From assembly GCA_943332445.1 (NCBI GenBank), contig CALQPL010000068.1:1-6301 (forward strand): a stretch of 6,301 bases of DNA. The letters are read 5' to 3'. A program made the translations under genes and the position numbers. Below the pieces are notes generated by a model, which worked only from the letters and a program-made list of their open reading frames with translations, made no database searches and had not been told where the DNA came from. How positions within the stretch are numbered: position 1 is the stretch's first letter; the number at the start of each line of letters is the position of its first letter. This DNA comes from Bifidobacterium breve (GTDB lineage Bacteria; Actinomycetota; Actinomycetes; UBA12327). This document shows, one piece after another, positions 1-5,319 of this stretch.

Positions 1-890
1 GACAAACCGTTGACGCGTTCGCACGAGCGCGTGTTCATCTTGTGTGGCATGGCGCTAGATCCGACTTGCCCAGGCTTGAAGCCCTCGGTGACCAGTTCGT
101 TGCCGGCCATGAGTCGGATCGTGGTGGCCAGACTGCTGGGCGCTGCGCTGGCCTGAACTAGGGCACTGACCACGTCAAAGTCCAGTGAACGTGGATAGAC
201 CTGGCCGACGCTGGTCAAGACTTTGCTAAAGCCCAAGTGGCTGGCAATGCGTTGTTCAAGTTCGGCAAGCTTGGCGTTGTCGCCATCGAGCAGGTCCAGC
301 ATGTCTTGTGCTGTTCCAACAGGACCCTTGATTCCACGCAGCGGATAACGAGCAAGGAGTTCTTCGACGCGCTCAAGAGCAACGAGCAGCTCGTCAGCCG
401 CGGAGGCGAATCGCTTGCCCATCGTGGTGGCTTGCGCTGCGACATTGTGACTGCGACCGGTCATCACGACGGCGCTGTATTCGCCGGCACGGTTGCCTAG
501 ACGGGCCAAAGTAGCGACGATGCGATCGCGAATGAGTTCGAGGGCCGAGCGAATCTGCAGTTGCTCAACGTTTTCGGTCAGGTCGCGTGAGGTCATGCCC
601 TTGTGAATGTGTTCGTGTCCGGCTAGCGCATTGAACTCCTCAATGCGGGCTTTGACGTCGTGACGCGTTACACGTTCGCGAGCTGCGATGGAATCCAGGT
701 CGACCGTGGTGAGGACGTTTTGATAGTCCGCGATTGCTTCAGCGGGAACATCGATACCTAGATCGCGTTGAGCCTGCAGCACAGCCACCCACAACTGGCG
801 TTCAAGAATGATCTTGTGGGCGGGCGACCAAAGGTCGGCCATAGCCGTTGATGCGTACCGAGCAGCGAGAACATTCGGGACTGTGGTCAC
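1..890 (-). CDS. purB: Adenylosuccinate lyase PurB, 3' end beyond the window
   Basis: PurB cleaves SAICAR to AICAR plus fumarate in IMP synthesis, and adenylosuccinate to AMP plus fumarate; it is a cytosolic homotetramer of the fumarase/aspartase superfamily. I translated 296 residues with no stop before the window edge; the actinobacterial family is usually about 470 residues, so about a third is missing. The N-terminus reads MTTVPNVLAARYAS, typical of actinobacterial PurB. Visible active-site elements are TRHDVK (His77), HKGMTSRD (His96), GRSHNVAAQATT (His148, the catalytic His aligned to His141 of the Bacillus enzyme) and the superfamily signature GSSAMPHKMN at 277-286, which carries the catalytic serine loop. 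The start is a GTG whose first bases overlap the TGA of the upstream S51-like gene (GTGA, 887-890), with a weak AGG-type ribosome site inside that gene's last codons. It is the last visible gene of the purine operon. Nothing is broken in the visible part. Confidence 0.96.
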   Translation of the reverse strand, partial: MTTVPNVLAARYASTAMADLWSPAHKIILERQLWVAVLQAQRDLGIDVPAEAIADYQNVLTTVDLDSIAARERVTRHDVKARIEEFNALAGHEHIHKGMTSRDLTENVEQLQIRSALELIRDRIVATLARLGNRAGEYSAVVMTGRSHNVAAQATTMGKRFASAADELLVALERVEELLARYPLRGIKGPVGTAQDMLDLLDGDNAKLAELEQRIASHLGFSKVLTSVGQVYPRSLDFDVVSALVQASAAPSSLATTIRLMAGNELVTEGFKPGQVGSSAMPHKMNTRSCERVNGL

Positions 891-1615
891 GGACCTATTC
901 TCGCAGGTAGCGTGAGGCAGTCTCCAACACGCACGGCGTGTGTGGGCCCGTTCGCCTCCACAATGGTGCTTTCTCGTGCTCCGTGAGCGGTAAATGTCGT
1001 GCCTGAGTCGGTGATTTCCACCATCACACCTGATTGTTCGGGCAAACCGAGGACGGTGATCCCCGTCCCTGCGCCACCAAATGCGGCCAGGCGGCTCAGC
1101 CCATCCGGACTCCAGTGCGGCAAGACGAGTGCTTGCGGAACAAGACCGAGACCGTCATCGATCCGTCCGCGATCGGGTAACCAGGTGCGCTCGCATAACA
1201 CCATCGCCCCGGCGCTGGCACCCATCAAAATTCCGCCACTGTCCAGAAATCGTCGAAGCAGTGCATCGATGGCGAAGTCCTGCAAAGCGCCCAGCAACCG
1301 AGAGGGTGATCCACCAGGCAAAACGATGATGCTCGCTGAGTCCAGAGCGGCGAGTGCACCTGTGGAGTCCGCACGTGCATCGGGTGCGGCGACAACGGAC
1401 AACGGTTCATGATCGGATGTCAGTGATTCAACAATGGCCGAAAAGTGTCGAATGCCGTTGTTGTTGGCCGTGTCGTATTCGCGACCTGGTGCCCCAGCAA
1501 GAGCGGAGATAACGATCGGACCGGTGCGACCGCGTCGATGTGCTTCCTGAACTAAGGCGGCGTCCATCGCGAAGCAATCTGCTCCGAATTCGGCGCCACC
1601 TTGCAAACAGATCAC
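887..1615 (-). CDS. Peptidase S51 / PepE-cyanophycinase-like protein in the purine operon
   Basis: This 242-residue, probably cytosolic protein (no signal peptide or membrane segment) looks like a member of the S51 family, which has a class I glutamine-amidotransferase-like fold. It shows an N-terminal LQGGAEFG, a VLPGGSPSRLL strand-turn at 98-108, and a nucleophile elbow GASAGAMVLC at 132-141 with Ser134 as likely nucleophile. A LGLVPQALVLPHW stretch puts His167 where PepE of E. coli has its catalytic His157, and LPE at 191-193 matches the conserved GLPE of PepE. Asp148 is a candidate for the third catalytic residue. Known S51 enzymes are aspartyl dipeptidase PepE and cyanophycinase; the substrate here cannot be told from sequence. 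The start is a GTG overlapping the purD TGA (GTGA, 1612-1615), and its own TGA overlaps the purB GTG, so translation is probably coupled on both sides. Automated annotation could equally call it a type 1 glutamine amidotransferase-like protein. Confidence 0.85.
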   Translation of the reverse strand: MICLQGGAEFGADCFAMDAALVQEAHRRGRTGPIVISALAGAPGREYDTANNNGIRHFSAIVESLTSDHEPLSVVAAPDARADSTGALAALDSASIIVLPGGSPSRLLGALQDFAIDALLRRFLDSGGILMGASAGAMVLCERTWLPDRGRIDDGLGLVPQALVLPHWSPDGLSRLAAFGGAGTGITVLGLPEQSGVMVEITDSGTTFTAHGARESTIVEANGPTHAVRVGDCLTLPARIGP

Positions 1616-2862
1616 GCTGAATGAGCCGCTTTAAGTGCGATGTCGGTGCGGTAGTGACTGCCATCGAGGTCAATGTGCGTCATCGCCTCGTAGGCGCGCG
1701 ACCGCGCTTGCTCCAAGGTCTCTCCAATGGCGGTAACAGACAGAACCCGGCCTCCGCTGCTGTTCAACGTGCCGTCCGCGCCTCGAGTAGTCCCGGCATG
1801 CAGCACCATCGCGCCTTCGACGGCTTCGGCGTTGTCCAATCCGGTGATGGGGTCGCCGGTTCGTGGAGATTCCGGGTAACCATGGGCTGCCAGCACGACC
1901 GTGACGGCTGAACCAGTACTCCAAATCAAGGCCGGCTGTTCGCTTAACGTGCCGGTGGCTGCGGCCAGCAAGAGTTCGCCCAGCGGAGTTTCTAGCCGAG
2001 CCAGTACAGCTTGTGTTTCGGGATCACCAAAGCGTGCATTGAATTCAACAACGCGAGTTCCGCGCGAGGTGAGTGCGAGTCCTACATAAAGCAATCCACT
2101 AAACGGAGTTCCGCGCTTGGTCATTTCCTGCAAGGTGGGGTGAACGACAGTGGCGATGACTTCATCCACTAAATCATTGGGCGCCCACGCCAGCGGTGTG
2201 TACGCCCCCATTCCGCCGGTGTTGGGACCTTCGTCGTTGTCATCGATGCGCTTGAAGTCTTGGGCCGGAGACAACGCCAACGCGTCTACACCGTCGGTAA
2301 TGATGAAAAGCGAGACTTCAGGCCCGTCAAGGTATTCCTCAATCACCACGCGGTCGCACTGGTTGGCGTGCGCTAGAGCTTCATCACGATCGCTGGTAAC
2401 GACGACACCTTTGCCCGCGGCCAAACCATCATCTTTAACAACGTACGGCGCACCGAAGTCATCTAGAGCCGCCTCAGCCTCTTCGTTCGTGGTGCAAACA
2501 TGAGCGCGGGCTGTGGGCACTCCGGCTGCAGCCATGACGTCCTTGGCAAAAGCTTTGCTGCCTTCTAGTTGGGCAGCGTTGCCGCTGGGACCGAAACAAG
2601 CAATGCCAACAGCGCGAACTGCGTCAGCAACTCCGGCCACCAGGGGTGCTTCTGGTCCAACGACGACCAAATCAATCCCGAGGTCTTGGGCAAGTGCGGA
2701 GACGGCTGCGGGGTTGCTTGCGTCAACATCAATGTTGGTTGCGTGTTCGCCCGTTCCGCCGTTGCCCGGGGCGCACCACACATCAGTGACAGTGGGGTCG
2801 AGGACCAACGAACGCACTAGCGCGTGCTCGCGCCCGCCACTGCCGATAACCAAAACCTTCAT
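1612..2862 (-). CDS. purD: Phosphoribosylamine-glycine ligase (GAR synthetase) PurD
   Basis: PurD joins glycine to 5-phosphoribosylamine using ATP to give GAR, the second step of de novo purine synthesis; it is a cytosolic ATP-grasp enzyme. The 416 residues match the usual length of about 420. In order there are the N-terminal GSGGREHAL (7-15), the ATP-grasp loop GLAAGKGV (146-153), EEYLDGPEVSLF (175-186), TGGMGAYTP (215-223), the family signature RFGDPETQ (277-284) and the C-terminal GGRVL (370-374). The residue before DGLAAGKGV is Asp144, where most family members that I recall have Ala (KADG); this is a minor variation. The start ATG is fixed by an in-frame TAA four codons upstream and gives the canonical MKVLVIGSGG. 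No good Shine-Dalgarno sequence precedes it; the purA stop is 36 bp upstream, so translation may depend on ribosomes coming from purA. Its TGA overlaps the start of the next gene by 4 bp. Confidence 0.97.
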   Translation of the reverse strand: MKVLVIGSGGREHALVRSLVLDPTVTDVWCAPGNGGTGEHATNIDVDASNPAAVSALAQDLGIDLVVVGPEAPLVAGVADAVRAVGIACFGPSGNAAQLEGSKAFAKDVMAAAGVPTARAHVCTTNEEAEAALDDFGAPYVVKDDGLAAGKGVVVTSDRDEALAHANQCDRVVIEEYLDGPEVSLFIITDGVDALALSPAQDFKRIDDNDEGPNTGGMGAYTPLAWAPNDLVDEVIATVVHPTLQEMTKRGTPFSGLLYVGLALTSRGTRVVEFNARFGDPETQAVLARLETPLGELLLAAATGTLSEQPALIWSTGSAVTVVLAAHGYPESPRTGDPITGLDNAEAVEGAMVLHAGTTRGADGTLNSSGGRVLSVTAIGETLEQARSRAYEAMTHIDLDGSHYRTDIALKAAHSA

Positions 2863-2898
2863 GTGTGCAGATTACTCAGGAAAGGGGCAGGCAAGGAC

Positions 2899-4206
2899 TT
2901 AAACACCTTGAGATGGCGTGGTGGAAAGGAAGTCAGCCAAGGCGATGGTTGCGTCGCGGGCCTGACCCACACCGATCGCTGAGATCGGTGCACCAGAAAT
3001 GTCCTGCAAGTACTTGACGTAGGACTGAGCGTTCGGTGGCAGATCGCTGAACTCACGCGCACCAGAAATGTCACTCTTCCAACCAGGCAAGAGTTCGTAA
3101 ATCGGCTTGGCGTGATGGAAGTCCGACTGAGAGTCGGGGAGTTCCTCGACGCGCTGTCCGTCAACTTCGTAAGCGACACACACCGGAATCTCATCCCATG
3201 CGCTCAAGACGTCCAACTTGGTAAGGAAGAAGTCAGTCAGTCCGTTCACACGCGTTGCGTAACGTGCGACGACTGCGTCGTACCAACCACAGCGACGATT
3301 GCGTCCTGTGGTCGTGCCACGTTCGCCACCAATTTCACGAAGCTGGTCACCATCATGGTCAAGCAGTTCAGTTGGGAACGGACCAGAACCCACACGCGTG
3401 GTGTAAGCCTTGACGATTCCAATGGTGCGCGTAATGCGAGTGGGGCCGATACCTGAACCGCTGCATGCGCCACCGGCCGTGGGGTTTGACGAGGTGACGA
3501 ACGGGTAGGTGCCGTGGTCGACATCCAGGAGAGTTCCCTGGCCACCTTCAAGAAGCACCACTGCGCCGTTGTCCAAAGCCCTGTTCAGCACCAGAGATGT
3601 GTCGGTCACGTAAGGCCGCAAGGCATCAGCGAAGGAGAGCAGGTATTCCGTGGATTCATCCACGGTGATGGCTTCTTCGTTGTACACCTTGACCAGCTGT
3701 TCGTTCTTGCTGATCAGGGCGCCCTCAACCTTTTGACGCAAGATCTTTTCGTCAAACAAGTCCTGAACGCGAATACCGAGTCGGGCCACCTTGTCGGCAT
3801 AGGCCGGGCCGATGCCGCGACCTGTTGTACCGATCTTGGAAGCGCCCAGCGATCGTTCGGAGGTCTTGTCCAACATCACGTGATACGGAGCAATCAGGTG
3901 CGCACTGGAAGAAAGGAGCAACTTGGACGTGTCCACGCCGCGCTCGTTGAGGTCAGAGATTTCTTGCAGCAGCACTGCTGGATCCACTACGACACCGTTG
4001 CCGATGACGGGGATGCATTCGGGGGTCAAGATGCCGGAGGGCAACAGGTGAAGGGCATATTTCTCGTCGCCTACGACGACGGTGTGGCCGGCGTTGTTAC
4101 CGCCTTGATAGCGCACGACGTAGTTGACAGAACTGCCAAGTAAGTCGGTGGCCTTGCCCTTGCCCTCGTCGCCCCATTGGGCGCCAAGCAGCACGATGGC
4201 TGGCAT
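2899..4206 (-). CDS. purA: Adenylosuccinate synthetase PurA
   Basis: PurA condenses IMP with L-aspartate using GTP to form adenylosuccinate, the first committed step to AMP; the product is the substrate of PurB, encoded two genes downstream. The protein is 435 residues, close to the family norm of about 430. It starts MPAIVLLGAQWGDEGKGK, with catalytic Asp13 and, in GNNAGHT, catalytic His41, both in E. coli numbering. Further on are KIGTTGRGIGP (124-134, IMP phosphate region), EGGQG (220-224), the SNPTAGG stretch near 240, the arginine-rich loop GTTTGRNRRCG (297-307) and GVGQARDAT near 412-420 (nucleotide-base end). I chose the ATG at 4206 because it gives the conserved N-terminus and has GAGGGG nine bases upstream. 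An in-frame GTG at 4254 would add 16 unconserved residues encoded across the upstream dyads and is unlikely. This is the first gene of the visible purine operon; purD follows after 36 bp. Confidence 0.97.
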   Translation of the reverse strand: MPAIVLLGAQWGDEGKGKATDLLGSSVNYVVRYQGGNNAGHTVVVGDEKYALHLLPSGILTPECIPVIGNGVVVDPAVLLQEISDLNERGVDTSKLLLSSSAHLIAPYHVMLDKTSERSLGASKIGTTGRGIGPAYADKVARLGIRVQDLFDEKILRQKVEGALISKNEQLVKVYNEEAITVDESTEYLLSFADALRPYVTDTSLVLNRALDNGAVVLLEGGQGTLLDVDHGTYPFVTSSNPTAGGACSGSGIGPTRITRTIGIVKAYTTRVGSGPFPTELLDHDGDQLREIGGERGTTTGRNRRCGWYDAVVARYATRVNGLTDFFLTKLDVLSAWDEIPVCVAYEVDGQRVEELPDSQSDFHHAKPIYELLPGWKSDISGAREFSDLPPNAQSYVKYLQDISGAPISAIGVGQARDATIALADFLSTTPSQGV

Positions 4207-4215
4207 GGGATGTAT

Positions 4216-4221
4216 CCCCTC
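4216..4221 (-). promoter_or_regulatory. Ribosome binding site of purA
   Basis: On the minus strand GAGGGG lies nine bases before the ATG at 4206. It supports that ATG over the in-frame GTG at 4254, which starts inside a dyad and has no comparable purine-rich site. Confidence 0.6.
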
Positions 4222-4230
4222 GGTGGAGTA

Positions 4231-4246
4231 AGCCGAAAAATCGGCT
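4231..4246 (-). repeat. Perfect inverted repeat (6-bp arms, TTTT loop) in the purA leader
   Basis: The minus strand reads AGCCGA-TTTT-TCGGCT, a perfect stem-loop 24 bases upstream of the purA ATG. It ends just before TACTCCACC and the GAGGGG ribosome site. There is no T-run after it on the minus strand, so it is not a standard terminator for the purine operon. It could be a structured leader element affecting purA translation, or part of a larger fold with the neighbouring 19-bp dyad. The function is unknown; only the symmetry is seen. Confidence 0.5.
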
Positions 4247-4265
4247 GGAACCACTATCTGGTTCC
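4247..4265 (-). repeat. 19-bp dyad (7-bp arms) upstream of purA, possible operator
   Basis: The minus strand reads GGAACCA-GATAG-TGGTTCC: perfect 7-bp arms around a 5-bp centre. It directly abuts the hairpin at 4231-4246. Size and symmetry would suit a site for a dimeric regulator, or a short RNA hairpin in the leader. A TANNNT-type hexamer (TATTCT, 4276-4271) lies just upstream, which would place a transcription start inside this dyad, but no convincing -35 hexamer is present at normal spacing, so I do not call a promoter. Confidence 0.45.
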
Positions 4266-4266
4266 G

Positions 4267-4299
4267 ATAAAGAATACCGGCTCACCGTTTGGAGCCGGC
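4267..4299 (-). terminator. Probable intrinsic terminator after the metal chaperone gene
   Basis: Starting eight bases after the TGA of the chaperone gene, the minus strand has CCGGCTC-CAAACGGT-GAGCCGG (7-bp GC-rich stem, 8-base loop, with a possible extra G-T pair) followed by TATTCTTTAT. This fits a rho-independent terminator, with an interrupted rather than pure T-run. It would separate the pst-chaperone unit from the purine operon, although read-through or attenuation is possible. Confidence 0.55.
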
Positions 4300-4306
4300 G
4301 ACACGG

Positions 4307-4510
4307 TCAGGCGAGGGCGTAGCCCGCCTCATCCACGGCTGCTGCCACGGCTGCTTGATCCAAAGCAGCGTCACTTTCGACGGTGACCTGACCTGATGCG
4401 AGCTCAATACTGACCTTGGTCACGCCGGTGATGTCGCTGAGTTCCTGGGTGACCGCGGAAACACAGTGATCACAGGTCATGCCGGTAACGGTGTAGGTCG
4501 AGGTAGCCAT
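4307..4510 (-). CDS. CopZ-like heavy-metal-associated (HMA) domain protein
   Basis: This is a 67-residue single-domain HMA protein, the normal size for CopZ-type cytosolic copper chaperones. The metal site GMTCDHC (10-16) supplies Cys13 and Cys16; the rest fits the usual ferredoxin-like alternation, ending in a DEAGY motif near the C-terminus. Family members bind Cu(I) and pass it to P-type ATPases or sensors; metal identity is inferred from the motif only. The ATG at 4510 has a good AAAGGA ribosome site eight bases upstream. The gene starts 17 bp after the pstB stop, so it is probably co-transcribed with the phosphate transporter genes, an unexpected partner. No copper ATPase or CsoR-type regulator is visible in the window, and the gap to pstB is too short to hold a separate copper-responsive promoter unless it lies within pstB. 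Confidence 0.93.
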   Translation of the reverse strand: MATSTYTVTGMTCDHCVSAVTQELSDITGVTKVSIELASGQVTVESDAALDQAAVAAAVDEAGYALA

Positions 4511-4518
4511 AGTGATGA

Positions 4519-4524
4519 TCCTTT
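4519..4524 (-). promoter_or_regulatory. Ribosome binding site of the HMA protein gene
   Basis: AAAGGA on the minus strand, eight bases before the ATG and lying wholly within the 17-bp gap after pstB. This is the clearest Shine-Dalgarno sequence in the window. Confidence 0.65.
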
Positions 4525-4527
4525 GTC

Positions 4528-5304
4528 TTATCCGAATCGACCGGAGATGTAATCCTCAGTCGCTTTTTCAGTGGGTGAGCTAAAGATGTTGGCAGTGGTG
4601 TTCATTTCGATGAGCTTGCCCGGCTTACCGGTTCCAGCAATGTTAAAGAACGCGGTGGTGTCAGACACTCGCGCAGCCTGCTGCATGTTGTGAGTCACGA
4701 TCACGATGGTGTAGCTCTGCTTGAGTTCGTGGATAAGTTCCTCAATGGCCAAAGTGGAGATCGGGTCCAACGCGGAACAAGGTTCGTCCATCAAGAGGAC
4801 TTGCGGCTGGATTGCGATGGCGCGCGCAATGCACAATCTCTGCTGTTGGCCACCAGAAAGCACGCTGCCCGGTCGGTCAAGGCGATCCTTGACTTCTTCC
4901 CACAAGTTGGCGCCTCGCAGTGACGCTTCCACCACATCATCGAGCTCCGAGCGCTTCGTGCGCTTCTTGAGCTTGATGCCGGCAACGACATTCCCGTAGA
5001 TAGACATCGTCGGGAATGGGTTGGGCTTTTGGAACACCATTCCGATGGTCGAGCGCACGTTGACCGGGTCAATGTCTGCCCCATAGATGTCTTCGTGGTC
5101 CAGCATGATCTTGCCTTCGATGCGGGCGCCGGGGGTGACTTCGTGCATGCGGTTAAGCGTGCGCAACACCGTGGACTTGCCACAGCCAGAAGGACCAATA
5201 AACGCGGTAACTGCTTTGGGCTCAACAGCCAAAGTCACGTCTTCAACAGCAAGGAAGTTGCTGTAGTAGACGTTGAGGTGAGAGACGTCGATGCGCTTGG
5301 CCAT
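4528..5304 (-). CDS. pstB: Phosphate ABC transporter ATP-binding protein PstB
   Basis: PstB is the ATPase that drives high-affinity phosphate import with the PstA-PstC permease and the PstS binding protein, acting on the inner face of the membrane. The 258 residues are a full-length PstB. Visible are Walker A GPSGCGKST (37-45), the Q-loop VFQKPNPFP with Gln92 (the KPNPFP run is typical of PstB), the ABC signature LSGGQQQR (149-156), Walker B VLLMDEP with catalytic Glu174, the D-loop SALD (177-180) and the switch His205 in THNMQQA. The ATG start is 15 bp after the pstA stop; the nearest purine-rich site, AGGGA, overlaps the pstA stop region and is rather far upstream (12 bases). All key residues are present. 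Expression of such operons is normally controlled by a PhoB/PhoP-type response regulator upstream of pstS or pstC, which would lie outside this window. Confidence 0.97.
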   Translation of the reverse strand: MAKRIDVSHLNVYYSNFLAVEDVTLAVEPKAVTAFIGPSGCGKSTVLRTLNRMHEVTPGARIEGKIMLDHEDIYGADIDPVNVRSTIGMVFQKPNPFPTMSIYGNVVAGIKLKKRTKRSELDDVVEASLRGANLWEEVKDRLDRPGSVLSGGQQQRLCIARAIAIQPQVLLMDEPCSALDPISTLAIEELIHELKQSYTIVIVTHNMQQAARVSDTTAFFNIAGTGKPGKLIEMNTTANIFSSPTEKATEDYISGRFG

Positions 5305-5319
5305 AGCTGCTGACTATCC

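Noticed and set aside
215..445. A 76-codon minus-strand open frame inside purB
   Set aside because: The alternative frame on the same strand gives the conserved PurB sequence across this whole stretch, including YPLRGIKGPVGTAQDM, so this is a frame shadow.
999..1412. A 137-codon plus-strand open frame opposite the S51-like gene
   Set aside because: Its translation is low-complexity Pro/Ser/Arg-rich and unrelated to any family I know, while the opposite strand encodes clear S51 motifs with coupled starts and stops.
3514..4143. A 209-codon plus-strand open frame opposite purA
   Set aside because: It lies wholly antisense to the highly conserved PurA frame, the translation has no recognisable domain, and it is rich in His, Gln and Val as expected from an antisense shadow.
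4207..4254. A 16-residue N-terminal extension of PurA from an in-frame GTG at 4254
   Set aside because: The extension is encoded across the two upstream dyads, has no ribosome site, and the conserved PurA N-terminus with Asp13/His41 numbering begins at the ATG at 4206.
4255..4275. A Bacillus-type PurBox near TCGGAACCAGAT
   Set aside because: Only the core CGGAAC resembles CCGAAC, the flanks do not fit well, and there is no second box with the usual arrangement; the match is no better than chance and is better explained as part of the dyad.
4207..4306. A purine riboswitch upstream of purA
   Set aside because: The region has consecutive simple hairpins rather than a three-way junction, and I do not see the conserved loop and junction bases of the purine riboswitch class.
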